Assembly: GCF_020510665.1 (NCBI RefSeq)
Contig: NZ_CP075187.1
Coordinates: forward strand, 1,384,501 to 1,448,500
Direction of reading: 5' to 3'
Source: Dechloromonas denitrificans
Lineage (GTDB): Bacteria > Pseudomonadota > Gammaproteobacteria > Burkholderiales > Rhodocyclaceae
Length of the DNA stretch: 64,000 nt
Part shown: piece after piece, positions 52,746 through 60,796 of the stretch
How positions within the stretch are numbered: position 1 is the stretch's first letter
Layout of the letters: the number at the start of each line of letters is the position of its first letter
Program-made: the position numbers and the translations under genes
Notes under the pieces: model-generated
Database searches by the model: none
What the model was told of the DNA's origin: nothing
The model's input: the letters and a program-made list of their open reading frames with translations, nothing else

Positions 52746-53051
52746 CTACAAACTCGCCCAGCGGGCAAACTGAGCGCCGAAAAATCCGGTCAGGATCAGG
52801 GCGGCAGGCGCAAAGGCGATGAAAATGGCCAGCACCCGTGCGATGAACGGGTGTGCCAGCCTGGACTCGATGAAGCGATGCGCCACCAGCATGCCCTTGA
52901 ACCAGACGATTGCGGCAACCAGCAAGGGAAGCCAGGGGGCACCGTGAAACCATTGGCCCAGCCCGAGGCTGAGCACGGTCAGCAGGCACAAAACCAACCA
53001 TGCCTCGGTCAGCGGGCGCAGTGAAGTGTTCGGTGTCGGATGATTGTCCAT
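52746..53051 (-). CDS. NorF-like / cytochrome oxidase subunit IV-like small membrane protein
   Basis: A 101-residue protein with three membrane helices (TEAWLVLCLLTVLSLGLGQWF, LPLLVAAIVWFKGMLVAH, VLAIFIAFAPAALILTGFF). It starts 3 bases after the stop of the NorE-like gene. The pairing of a subunit-III-like and a small subunit-IV-like protein without a catalytic subunit is typical of norEF, accessory genes for nitric oxide reductase. Small heme-copper oxidase subunit IV proteins look similar, so the family assignment leans on context. Confidence 0.68.
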   Translation of the reverse strand: MDNHPTPNTSLRPLTEAWLVLCLLTVLSLGLGQWFHGAPWLPLLVAAIVWFKGMLVAHRFIESRLAHPFIARVLAIFIAFAPAALILTGFFGAQFARWASL

Positions 53052-53054
53052 GGG

Positions 53055-53663
53055 TCAGGCCAGCACGTAAAAGAACGGGAAAATAATCAGCCAGATAATG
53101 TCGGTTGCGTGCCAGTAACTGGCCAGCGCTTCAAGTCCGACGTGGTCTTCGACCGTGTAGCCGCCGACCAGATGGCGGGCCAGCACCCAGATGATGCCAA
53201 GAATTCCCCAGGTGGCATGGACCAGATGATTGAAGGTCAGGTAGTAATACACCGTGAAAAAGATGCCTGACTCGCCATTGATGCCGTGCGCCAGGTTCCA
53301 CTGAATTTCCTGGTATTTGGCAACCGGGTAGCCGAGGGCGACGATCAGGCCGGCGATCAGCCAGTATAGCGATGCCTTGCGGCGGCCGGCGCGCATCGTT
53401 GTGACCGAGCAGGCAATGAAGAAACTGCTGGTGACCATGAGCAGCGTAATGACCGTGCCGGACACTCGGGAAAGGCGGTCGGCACCTTGTTGGAATGCTT
53501 CGGGAAAGTGCGAGCGGGCAACGAAGTACACGATGAACAGGACGGCAAACTCGACAAATTCACAGGTGATACCGACCCAGATCCCCTTGTTGCCGGGAAT
53601 CCGGCCGGCCGCAGGGGCGGGGGGTATTTCCGGTATCGTATCGAGCGTCGCTTCAGAGGACAT
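53055..53663 (-). CDS. NorE-like heme-copper oxidase subunit III protein
   Basis: A 202-residue protein of the cytochrome c oxidase subunit III family: Pro/Ala-rich N-terminus, then five helices with GIWVGITCEFVEFAVLFIVYF, YYYLTFNHLVHATWGILGIIW and SYWHATDIIWLIIFPFFYVL. The length and five-helix form match NorE rather than the longer subunit III of aa3 oxidases. No catalytic oxidase or norCB gene is in the window. Divergent from the hemerythrin gene; the 201-base intergenic region holds a direct repeat and one GTCGACCGCAGC motif. Confidence 0.78.
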   Translation of the reverse strand: MSSEATLDTIPEIPPAPAAGRIPGNKGIWVGITCEFVEFAVLFIVYFVARSHFPEAFQQGADRLSRVSGTVITLLMVTSSFFIACSVTTMRAGRRKASLYWLIAGLIVALGYPVAKYQEIQWNLAHGINGESGIFFTVYYYLTFNHLVHATWGILGIIWVLARHLVGGYTVEDHVGLEALASYWHATDIIWLIIFPFFYVLA

Positions 53664-53741
53664 GGGGCGTCACAATGGGTCTTCGAAAAGGGATAGTCTG
53701 GCAGGCAGAGAAAGAAAATACTGCCGCATGGATCAAACATT

Positions 53742-53790
53742 CTGAAAATGGATTTTCTGGCCCGTCGACCGCAGCACATGCTGAAAATGG
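53742..53790. repeat. Short direct repeat between norE-like and hemerythrin genes
   Basis: CTGAAAATGG occurs at 53742-53751 and 53781-53790, 39 bases apart, flanking a GTCGACCGCAGC copy at 53764. The divergent promoter position suggests possible regulator binding. I found no clear FNR/Dnr box here. Confidence 0.35.
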
Positions 53791-53864
53791 CTTATTCGTA
53801 ATAAACTGATAAAAATAATTGAGTTCACCTTTGTTGGTCGGTTCCCGCATTCAAGGAGTTCGCA

Positions 53865-54275
53865 ATGTCCGCCGTCGCACCCGCTTTTCTGCCTGAAGCA
53901 CTGCATATCGATATTCCGGAAATCGACAATCAGCACGCTGCGCTGTTTGCCCGCCTGGCTAATCTGAAGGCGCTGTGCATCGCAGCGAATGCCTTGCCGG
54001 TCGTCGAGGCCGAAGCTTTGATGCTGGCCTTGCGCCAACACTGTGCCACCGAGGAGCGTCTGGCGACTGCCGCCGGGCTGGATTTTTCGCTCCATGCCGT
54101 GAAGCATGGAAAAATGCTGAAGAGCATTGCCAAGACGTTGGCCGATGTACAGGCCGGGAAAATGGATGTGTTCAGCCTGATCCGCTTCGTCGAATACTGG
54201 TTCGAGCGCCATATTTCGGAAGAGGACAAGAATCTTGGCCGGCACCTGCAGCAAGCGCAGGCTGCCCAGCAGTAA
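53865..54275 (+). CDS. Single-domain bacteriohemerythrin
   Basis: A 136-residue di-iron oxygen-binding protein with all expected ligands in order: His in IDNQHAAL, HxxxE in HCATEE, HxxxH in HAVKHG and HxxxxD in HISEED. It may bind or deliver oxygen, or sense or bind NO, in a microaerobic cell. AAGGAG lies 7 bases before the ATG. It is divergent from the NorE-like gene. Confidence 0.9.
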   Translation: MSAVAPAFLPEALHIDIPEIDNQHAALFARLANLKALCIAANALPVVEAEALMLALRQHCATEERLATAAGLDFSLHAVKHGKMLKSIAKTLADVQAGKMDVFSLIRFVEYWFERHISEEDKNLGRHLQQAQAAQQ

Positions 54276-54378
54276 ACGGTGTATTACTGAACAATCCGGA
54301 TCGAGCACCGGATATCGGCTCGCGACAGGGTAAACTCTGCCCATTCCGTTTTTTGCCCTTGCCGGCCAGCCCATTCCC

Positions 54379-55716
54379 ATGACTTTTGCTTCACTCGGTC
54401 TGATCGACCCGCTTCTCCATACGCTCGAAAGACTCGACTACAAAACGCCGACACCGGTTCAGGCCCAGGCCATCCCGGCGGTGCTTGCCGGCCGCGACTT
54501 GATGGCCGCAGCCCAGACCGGGACGGGTAAAACCGCTGGTTTTGCGCTGCCGTTATTGCATCGTCTAGTCAGCGAAGGTCCGCCGGTCAATGCCAATTCC
54601 GTGCGCGTTCTGGTGCTCGTGCCGACCCGCGAACTGGCCGAACAGGTTCATGCCAGTTTCCGCGAATATGGCGAAGGCTTGCCGCTGCGGACTTACGCGG
54701 TCTACGGTGGGGTCAGCATCAATCCGCAGATGATGGCGTTGCGGCGCGGGGTCGATGTGCTGGTCGCGACGCCGGGTCGTCTGCTTGACCTGCATCGCCA
54801 GAATGCCGTGAAATTTACCCAGGTGCAGGCCTTGGTGCTGGATGAAGCCGACCGCATGCTCGATCTCGGTTTTGCCAATGAATTGAACGCCGTGTTCGCC
54901 GGCTTGCCGAAGCGCCGTCAGACGCTGCTGTTCTCGGCAACCTTTTCGGACGAAATCCGGGCAATGGCTGCCAAGCTGCTCGACAAGCCATTGAGCATCG
55001 AAGTCAGCCCGCGCAACACGACGGTCAAGAGCGTCAAGCAATGGGTTGTCCCGGTCGACAAGAAACGCAAGAGCGAATTGTTCTGCCATCTGCTCAAGAA
55101 AAGGCGTTGGGGGCAGGTGCTGGTTTTCGTCAAGACCCGCAAGGGCGTTGAGCAACTGGTTGAAACCCTGATGGCGATGAAGATCAGTGCCGACTCGATT
55201 CACGGCGACAAACCACAAGCCAGTCGCCAGCGCGCGCTGGACAGTTTCAAGGTCGGTGAAGTGAAGATTCTCGTTGCAACCGATGTGGCGGCCCGAGGGC
55301 TGGATATCGACGACTTGCCGCAGGTGGTCAATTTCGATCTGCCGATCGTTGCCGAAGACTATATTCATCGCATTGGCCGGACCGGTCGGGCCGGTGCCAG
55401 CGGCGAGGCAATTTCACTGGTCTGTGCCGATGAGGTCAATCTGCTGTCGGCGATCGAAACCCTGACCAAGCAGACGCTGGTGCGTCATGAAGAGCCGGGG
55501 TTTGAACCGGATCACCGTGTTCCGATGACCAATGGTGCCGGTCAGGTGCTGAAAAAACCCAAAAAACCGAAAGTGCCCAAAGCTTCCGGCAAAGGCGTGC
55601 CAAGCAACTGGGTTGGTTTTGACGATCAGCCAGCCGGGCGGGGGCGTCGTGGCCAGGCCAGGAATGCAGCCGCACCCGCCGGGCGCAAACCTGCGGCCAA
55701 ACCGCGCGGACGTTGA
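54379..55716 (+). CDS. rhlE: DEAD-box RNA helicase RhlE
   Basis: ATP-dependent RNA helicase (cold-shock, ribosome or RNA-decay roles). The 445-residue protein has the Q motif (TPVQAQAIP), motif I AQTGTGKT, DEAD-box VLDEADRML, SAT (FSATFS), and C-terminal helicase motifs (ATDVAARGLDI, HRIGRTGRAG), then a basic Lys/Pro/Arg/Gly tail (PKKPKVPKASGKG, GRRGQARNAAAP) typical of RhlE. Its original terminator 15 bases downstream is split by the IS element. Confidence 0.93.
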   Translation: MTFASLGLIDPLLHTLERLDYKTPTPVQAQAIPAVLAGRDLMAAAQTGTGKTAGFALPLLHRLVSEGPPVNANSVRVLVLVPTRELAEQVHASFREYGEGLPLRTYAVYGGVSINPQMMALRRGVDVLVATPGRLLDLHRQNAVKFTQVQALVLDEADRMLDLGFANELNAVFAGLPKRRQTLLFSATFSDEIRAMAAKLLDKPLSIEVSPRNTTVKSVKQWVVPVDKKRKSELFCHLLKKRRWGQVLVFVKTRKGVEQLVETLMAMKISADSIHGDKPQASRQRALDSFKVGEVKILVATDVAARGLDIDDLPQVVNFDLPIVAEDYIHRIGRTGRAGASGEAISLVCADEVNLLSAIETLTKQTLVRHEEPGFEPDHRVPMTNGAGQVLKKPKKPKVPKASGKGVPSNWVGFDDQPAGRGRRGQARNAAAPAGRKPAAKPRGR

Positions 55717-55740
55717 TTGTCGATGAAATGAAAAATGCGG

Positions 55741-55748
55741 CTTTCAGG
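55741..55748. repeat. Left target-site duplication of the IS
   Basis: CTTTCAGG here is identical to 57166-57173 at the other end of the element: an 8-base target duplication, showing a recent, intact insertion. Confidence 0.88.
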
Positions 55749-55751
55749 CCT

Positions 55752-55782
55752 AATGCCGTTCACTTAGGTGAGCGGCATTTTT
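55752..55782 (+). terminator. Hairpin at left end of the IS, terminator-like on the plus strand
   Basis: Stem of twelve pairs (55752-55763 with 55768-55779, one G-T pair) and loop TTAG, followed by Ts. It would stop rhlE read-through into the transposase gene. Confidence 0.75.
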
Positions 55783-55830
55783 CATTTTGGGGCTTGTGGA
55801 CAGTTCGCCGAATGGTTAACGTGGCGAACG

Positions 55831-57150
55831 ATGTTGTCCAGCCAGCTCTCCATTACGACAGATGTCATGCCGACGATCGGATTCGATCGTCTGGCGGCTC
55901 ATTTGCCGTATGAGTGGATTGAGCAGGCGCTCAGCGCGCATGGGGTGGCGAGTGTTCGCCGCCGTCGTTTGCCGGCGGAGCAAGTGGTCTGGCTGGTGAT
56001 CGCCCTGGCGTTGTTTCGTCGCCAGTCGATGGAAGAAGTACTCAGCACCCTGGATCTGGCCTTGCCCGACACCCGAATCGAGGCGGTCTGCAAGAGTGCG
56101 ATCACGCAGGCGCGGGCTCGCCTTGGCCAAGCCCCGCTGCAATGGTTGTTCGAGCAAACGGCCCAAGCCTGGTGCGCACAGGAGAAGGTCGCGAATCAGT
56201 GGAAGGGACTTTCGCTATGGGCGGTCGATGGCACCACCTTTCGGGTGCCGGACAGCCCCGAGAACCGCGAATTCTTTGGTGCCCAACGCTACGCCAGCGG
56301 CAAAGTGGCCTCCTATCCTCAGGTGCGTGCCGTCAGCCTGACGGCACTGCCCACCCATCTGGTCTCGGCCATCGAGTTTGGCCAATACGGCCAGAACGAA
56401 ATGCTTTACGCCAAGGCGCTGATCGGTCGGATCGAGGACCATTCCCTGACCGTCTTCGACAAGGGCTTTGTTTCTGCGGAAATATTGTTGGGCTTGAGTG
56501 CTGCGGGCACCGAGCGGCATTACCTGATCCCCGCCAAGTCCAACACGCAATACGAAGTCCTGTCGGGAACGCCCGAGGATTGTCGGGTTCGTTTGCGTAT
56601 ATCTCCTCAAGCGCGCGTCAAGGCCCCTGATCTGCCCGAGGCCTGGGAGGCCCGTGCCATTCGAGTCGAGTCGGCCAATGGTCAAAGCCGGGTACTGCTG
56701 ACCTCATTGTTCGATCGCCGCCGCATCAAAGCGCAGGATCTGGCGGACTGCTATCGCCGGCGCTGGGAAATTGAAACCAGCTACCGCGAGCTCAAGCAAT
56801 CGATGCTGGGCGAAGCGCTGACCTTGCGCTCGCGTTTGCCCGAAGGGGTCAATCAGGAAATCTGGGGGGCCTTAATTGCCTACAACCTGATCAGACTTGA
56901 AATCGCCAAGGCGGCCACTGAAGCGCGCGTCGCTCCGACCGATCTGAGCTTCCTGCGCGCACTGCACATCATCCAGCACGAACTGATCTGGGCGGCGGGA
57001 ATGAGTCCGGGGAAACTGCCGTCCCATCTGGCGCGCCTGCGTTTGCAGTTGCAGATGGCTATCGTGGAAAAACGACGGGGGCGAAAATGCCCCCGTGTCG
57101 TCAAAGCCAGACCGGCTCGTTACGCCGTTCGTCACCTAAAAGAGCCTTAA
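55831..57150 (+). CDS. IS4-family transposase
   Basis: DDE transposase of 439 residues from ATG 55831 (LSSQLSITTDVMPTIGF; a GTG at 55768 within the left inverted repeat and an ATG at 55867 are alternatives). Catalytic features are LWAVDGTTFRVPD (first Asp), LTVFDKGFVSAEIL (second Asp) and the IS4 signature Y-(2)-R-(3)-E-(6)-K in YRRRWEIETSYRELK (Glu). Length and motifs are complete with no stop or frameshift, so the element is probably functional. Its GC-rich coding resembles its host. Confidence 0.92.
   Translation: MLSSQLSITTDVMPTIGFDRLAAHLPYEWIEQALSAHGVASVRRRRLPAEQVVWLVIALALFRRQSMEEVLSTLDLALPDTRIEAVCKSAITQARARLGQAPLQWLFEQTAQAWCAQEKVANQWKGLSLWAVDGTTFRVPDSPENREFFGAQRYASGKVASYPQVRAVSLTALPTHLVSAIEFGQYGQNEMLYAKALIGRIEDHSLTVFDKGFVSAEILLGLSAAGTERHYLIPAKSNTQYEVLSGTPEDCRVRLRISPQARVKAPDLPEAWEARAIRVESANGQSRVLLTSLFDRRRIKAQDLADCYRRRWEIETSYRELKQSMLGEALTLRSRLPEGVNQEIWGALIAYNLIRLEIAKAATEARVAPTDLSFLRALHIIQHELIWAAGMSPGKLPSHLARLRLQLQMAIVEKRRGRKCPRVVKARPARYAVRHLKEP
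57065..57096 (-). terminator. Hairpin at right end of the IS, terminator-like on the minus strand
   Basis: ACGGGGGC (57075-57082) pairs with GCCCCCGT (57089-57096) across a 6-base loop. On the minus strand it is followed by CGTTTTTCC, the form of an intrinsic terminator for transcripts entering from ppk1. It lies inside the 3' part of the transposase gene. Confidence 0.6.
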
Positions 57151-57223
57151 CTGAACTGCATTAGGCTTTCAGGCCGCATTTTTGTTTTTCCGGTTTCCGG
57201 AGGTCGACCGCAGCAAACCGCGC

Positions 57224-59305
57224 CTAGATTTCTCCCAGTGTCACCATCAGTTCGCCTTGCGCATTGTGTGGCTTGGCGCGTGGAGAGCGACGGCGCTGGT
57301 AAGTTCCCTGGCTGTTCATGTCCCAGCCTTGCTGGTTGTCGGCCAGGTAGAATTTCAGACCTTCAGTGATGACGCGTTTTTTCAGCTTGGGGTCGAGAAT
57401 GGGGAAGGCCAGTTCGATCCGTTTGAAGAAATTGCGCTCCATCCAGTCGGCACTTGAAAGATAGACCGTTTCCTGGCCACCGGCGTAGAAATAGAACACC
57501 CGGTGATGTTCAAGGAATCGACCGATGATCGAACGGACGCGAATGTTCTCGGACAAGCCGGGAACACCTGGGCGCAGTGCGCAGACGCCACGAATGATCA
57601 GTTCGATCTCGACGCCGGCTTTCGAGGCTTCGTAGAGTTCATGGATGACTTCGGCTTCGAGCAGTGAATTCATCTTGGCGACGATGCGAGCCTTGCCGCC
57701 GGCCCGCGCTGTTTCGGCTTCGGCCCGGATGCCGGCCACGACGTTGGGCTGCAGCGTGAAGGGGGCTTGCCACAGATGCTTCAGCGTACGCGCCTTGCCG
57801 AGGCCGGTGAGTTGTTTGAAAACTTCACTGACATCATGGGTGATTTCCTCGTTGGCCGTCATCAGGCCGAAGTCGGAGTAGAGCCGGGCGGTGCGCGGAT
57901 GGTAGTTGCCCGTCCCCAGATGGGCGTAGCGTTTCAGGCTGCCTTCCTCACGGCGCACGATGAGCAGCGCCTTGGCGTGGGTCTTGTAGCCGACAACGCC
58001 ATAGACCACATGAGCGCCGACTTCCTCAAGCTTGGTGGCCCAGCCGATATTGGCTTCTTCATCGAAGCGGGCCATCAGCTCGACGACGACAGTGACTTCC
58101 TTGCCATTCTGGGCGGCACGGATCAGCGATTGCATCAGCACCGAATCGGTACCGGTGCGATAGACCGTCATCTTGATCGCGACAACCTGCGGATCGATTG
58201 CTGCCTGGTTGAGCAATTCAATGACTGGGGCAAAAGACTGGTAAGGGTGGTGCAACAGGATGTCGTTCTTGCGAATGCTGTCAAAAATGTTCATGCCCTT
58301 GCCGACGGCCTTGGGCAGACCGGGGACGAAGGGGGTGAATTTCATGTCCGGGCGGTCGACCCAATCCGGCACCTGCATCAGGCGAACCAGGTTGACCGGC
58401 CCGACGACGCGGTAAAGATCCTGTTCTTTCAAGCCAAACTGGGCGAGCAGGAACTCGGTCATCGCTTCCGAACAGTTGTCGGCAATTTCGAGACGCACGG
58501 CATCGCCGAAGTGACGGTGCGGCAATTCGCCCTGCAACTTGGTGCGCAGGTTGGTGACTTCTTCTTCATCGACAAACAAGTCGGAGTTGCGCGTCGCGCG
58601 GAACTGATAACAGCCGAGCACGGTCATGCCGGTGAATAGTTCGCCGACAAATTCATGAAGAATGGACGACAGGAAAACAAAACCGTATTCGACCCCGGCC
58701 AGTTCTTCCGGCAAGCGGATGACGCGTGGCAGGACGCGCGGCGCCTGGACGATTGCGGCATTCGAGCTACGCCCGAAAGCATCCTTGCCCTCAAGTTCGA
58801 CGGCAAAGTTAAGACTCTTGTTGAGTACTTTCGGGAAGGGGTGCGACGGGTCCAGCCCGATGGGCGTGAGTACCGGCACCATTTCGCGGATGAAGTAGCT
58901 GCGGATCCACTCGCGCTGTGCTTCATTCCATTTGGAGCGGCGCAGGAAGTGGATGCCCTGTTCGGCCAGTGCCGGAAGAATAACCGAATTGAGATGCTGG
59001 TACTGATCGGTCACGATGGCATGGGCTTCGGCTGAAACCAGCCGGAAAGCTTCCTGTGCCGTGCGGCCATCGGTTGTAATGCCGGGAGCGTTGGCCTTGA
59101 GTTGTTCCTTCAGCCCGGCCATGCGGATCTCGAAAAACTCATCCATATTGCTTGAAACGATGCAAAGGAAGCGCAGTCGTTCAAGGAGGGGAACACGTTC
59201 GTCCTGGGCCTGGGCGAGAACACGGCGATTGAAGGCAAGCAGGCCAAGCTCGCGATTCAGGTATTGATCAGCCGGAAAGCGGGGTTGTAATTTTGGATGG
59301 GTCAT
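57224..59305 (-). CDS. ppk1: Polyphosphate kinase 1
   Basis: Reversibly makes polyphosphate from ATP, 693 residues. Four-domain PPK1: N-terminal domain (NRELGLLAFNRRVL, SSNMDEFFEIRMAGLKEQ), head domain, and two catalytic domains with the phospho-His in VVGYKTHAKALLIVRRE, the GTGNYHPRTARLYSDFGLM segment and VRSIIGRFLEHHRVFYFYAGG. ATG 59305 is chosen: GGAG is well placed, whereas the GTG 9 bases upstream is not. Convergent with rhlE across the IS. The upstream gap contains a partial Pho-box match. No exopolyphosphatase is in view. Confidence 0.95.
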   Translation of the reverse strand: MTHPKLQPRFPADQYLNRELGLLAFNRRVLAQAQDERVPLLERLRFLCIVSSNMDEFFEIRMAGLKEQLKANAPGITTDGRTAQEAFRLVSAEAHAIVTDQYQHLNSVILPALAEQGIHFLRRSKWNEAQREWIRSYFIREMVPVLTPIGLDPSHPFPKVLNKSLNFAVELEGKDAFGRSSNAAIVQAPRVLPRVIRLPEELAGVEYGFVFLSSILHEFVGELFTGMTVLGCYQFRATRNSDLFVDEEEVTNLRTKLQGELPHRHFGDAVRLEIADNCSEAMTEFLLAQFGLKEQDLYRVVGPVNLVRLMQVPDWVDRPDMKFTPFVPGLPKAVGKGMNIFDSIRKNDILLHHPYQSFAPVIELLNQAAIDPQVVAIKMTVYRTGTDSVLMQSLIRAAQNGKEVTVVVELMARFDEEANIGWATKLEEVGAHVVYGVVGYKTHAKALLIVRREEGSLKRYAHLGTGNYHPRTARLYSDFGLMTANEEITHDVSEVFKQLTGLGKARTLKHLWQAPFTLQPNVVAGIRAEAETARAGGKARIVAKMNSLLEAEVIHELYEASKAGVEIELIIRGVCALRPGVPGLSENIRVRSIIGRFLEHHRVFYFYAGGQETVYLSSADWMERNFFKRIELAFPILDPKLKKRVITEGLKFYLADNQQGWDMNSQGTYQRRRSPRAKPHNAQGELMVTLGEI

Positions 59306-59367
59306 CGCGCGCACTCCACGTTATTTCTCAAGTATATGCCGTAAGCCCGTCATTTTGTTGCACAAGT

Positions 59368-59385
59368 ATTTCATTTGAATGACAG
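59368..59385 (-). promoter_or_regulatory. Possible Pho box upstream of ppk1
   Basis: The minus strand reads CTGTCAT (59385-59379), a perfect half-site of the PhoB consensus, followed after four bases by ATGAAAT, which matches the second half-site at 4 of 7 positions. It lies about 63-80 bases before the ppk1 start. The second half is weak. Confidence 0.3.
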
Positions 59386-59423
59386 GCGGCGCTGAAAAAC
59401 AAGTGGCTGGCAGGGGGCGCCCC

Positions 59424-59444
59424 AAAAAGCCGGGTTTTTCCCGG
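59424..59444 (-). terminator. Terminator after menF
   Basis: On the minus strand CCGGG-AAAAA-CCCGG (59444-59430) is followed by CTTTTT (59429-59424): a short, GC-rich stem with a T-run 12 bases after the menF stop. It separates menEF from ppk1. Confidence 0.62.
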
Positions 59445-59455
59445 AAAACTTGCTG

Positions 59456-60796
59456 TCAGTCGTGCAGGGTGCCGGTCAGCGGGGGCGTTTCCGGCGCAGC
59501 GAAGGCGCTGAGCAAGGTGCTTAGTTTGGCTTCCGTTTCAGCCAGTTCCTGCTGCGGATCGGAGCCGGCAACGATGCCTGCGCCGGCATGGAATTCGGCC
59601 ATGCAGCCGTTGATCTGCGCTGAGCGCAGGGCGACCGAAAATTCACCCTCGCCATTGCTGTCGAGCAGGCCGAAAGCACCGCTGTACCAGCTTGGCCGCC
59701 GCTCGCCATGCTGCTTCAGCCAGTGCCGGGCAGCCGGGCCGGGAAAGCCGCCAACCGCCGGTGTTGGGTGCAGCGCGCGGACCAGGTCGAAGAGCGTGGT
59801 TTGCTCCTTGATGCGGGCAGAAATCCGGCTGCGCAAATGGCGAAGTTGTCCGGCCGGGTGTTCGGTCGGTGCACCGGCCTGGGGACGGGTCTGGCAGAGC
59901 GGAGCCAGGGCATCGATGATGGCATCGACGACCAGCGATTGCTCGTGCCGGTTTTTCGGATCGCTCAGTGAGGGCGATTCAGCCCATGCCGTACCGGCCA
60001 GCGCATCTGCTTCAACCTCGCCGTTCTGCAGTCGGAGCAGGCGCTCCGGGCTGGCGCCGAGAAAGGTTTGTTCGCCCTGGCCATGGGCATAGATCAGGCT
60101 GTCAGGTTGGCAGTCGATCAGGTTGCGCAGAATGGTCGTGGCCGAAAAAGGCGCACTTGCCTGAATGCTGCGTTGGCGGCTGAGAACCAGTTTGTCCAGC
60201 GTGCCTTTTTCAATTTCCCGCAAGGCGGCGCGGACTCTGGCCATCCACGCCTGTTCGGCCAGCGTTTCCGGACGTCCCGGCAGTCGGCGTACGGGACGGG
60301 CGATTGCCGGCTGGGCGATCAGCTCCAGCCATGTAGCCCGTGCCTGATCGCGGCGAGCTGCGGGAATCGTCAGGGTGACGGAATTTTGCCCGTTGATCGA
60401 GGTGAGCAGGATGGATGGAATGGCGAGCAGCGCATTGGGTAATCCATCATGTGTTTCCGGGTCGAAGGCGAAGCCGGCAAAGGCGTAGGCACTCCCTTCG
60501 TGCCGCCATTCCTGGCACAGCCCCTGAAAGGCATTGTCGAGAGCGGCAAAGCGATTGCTGCCGGCTGTGCCGAGATGCAGTGCATGGCCAATGCCGAGCC
60601 GAAATTCGCCCTGTTGCGGACGGGCCCGATACCAGAATGGTGCATTTTCGGGGAGCAGGCTCAGCCAGTCGGCGCTTGTGCCAGCCAGTGGCCGGCTGAT
60701 GCTGATTGGCGCCGAGGCCGGCGCGCCTGTCGCCAGCGCTTCGAGTTGCGCTGCCCAGCTTTGATCGTTGATCAGTTTGTGCAGAAGTGACTTCAT
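59456..60796 (-). CDS. menF: Isochorismate synthase
   Basis: Chorismate-binding enzyme that converts chorismate to isochorismate, 446 residues. Conserved C-terminal features: LDKLVLSRQRSI (base Lys), FLGASPERLLRL, DALAGTAWAESP, RHEQSLVVDAI (metal Glu), HPTPAVGGFPGPAA, and SGAFGLLDSNGEGEFSVALRSAQI near the end with AGAGIVAGSDPQQE. Start ATG 60796 overlaps the menE stop by 4 bases (ATGA). With menE upstream it probably belongs to menaquinone synthesis; a salicylate or siderophore role is possible. Confidence 0.85.
   Translation of the reverse strand: MKSLLHKLINDQSWAAQLEALATGAPASAPISISRPLAGTSADWLSLLPENAPFWYRARPQQGEFRLGIGHALHLGTAGSNRFAALDNAFQGLCQEWRHEGSAYAFAGFAFDPETHDGLPNALLAIPSILLTSINGQNSVTLTIPAARRDQARATWLELIAQPAIARPVRRLPGRPETLAEQAWMARVRAALREIEKGTLDKLVLSRQRSIQASAPFSATTILRNLIDCQPDSLIYAHGQGEQTFLGASPERLLRLQNGEVEADALAGTAWAESPSLSDPKNRHEQSLVVDAIIDALAPLCQTRPQAGAPTEHPAGQLRHLRSRISARIKEQTTLFDLVRALHPTPAVGGFPGPAARHWLKQHGERRPSWYSGAFGLLDSNGEGEFSVALRSAQINGCMAEFHAGAGIVAGSDPQQELAETEAKLSTLLSAFAAPETPPLTGTLHD

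Larger units (their letters stand above)
55749..57165 (+). mobile_element. Intact IS4-family insertion sequence (1417 bp)
   Basis: Terminal inverted repeats: left end CCTAATGCCGTTCACTTAGG (55749-55768), right end the complement of CCTAATGCAGTTCAGTTAAG with one extra base (57145-57165). They are flanked by the identical 8-base duplication CTTTCAGG. It carries one complete DDE transposase and a terminator-like hairpin near each end. The insertion lies exactly in the loop of the rhlE/ppk1 terminator. No passenger genes. Confidence 0.9.
55731..57183. terminator. Bidirectional rhlE/ppk1 terminator, split by IS insertion
   Basis: The left arm AAAAATGCGG (55731-55740) and right arm CCGCATTTTT (57174-57183) are perfect complements. 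Removing the IS and one target copy leaves a 10-base stem with the 8-base loop CTTTCAGG, flanked by A- and T-runs. It served the convergent rhlE and ppk1 genes before being interrupted. Confidence 0.82.

Noticed and set aside
53664..53864. FNR/Dnr box upstream of the NorE-like gene
   Set aside because: Only a half-site (TTGAT) is visible; no TTGAT-N4-ATCAA dyad.
55749..57165. IS element as part of a composite transposon or genomic island
   Set aside because: Only one copy in the window, no cargo, intact 8-base target duplication, and housekeeping genes on both sides.
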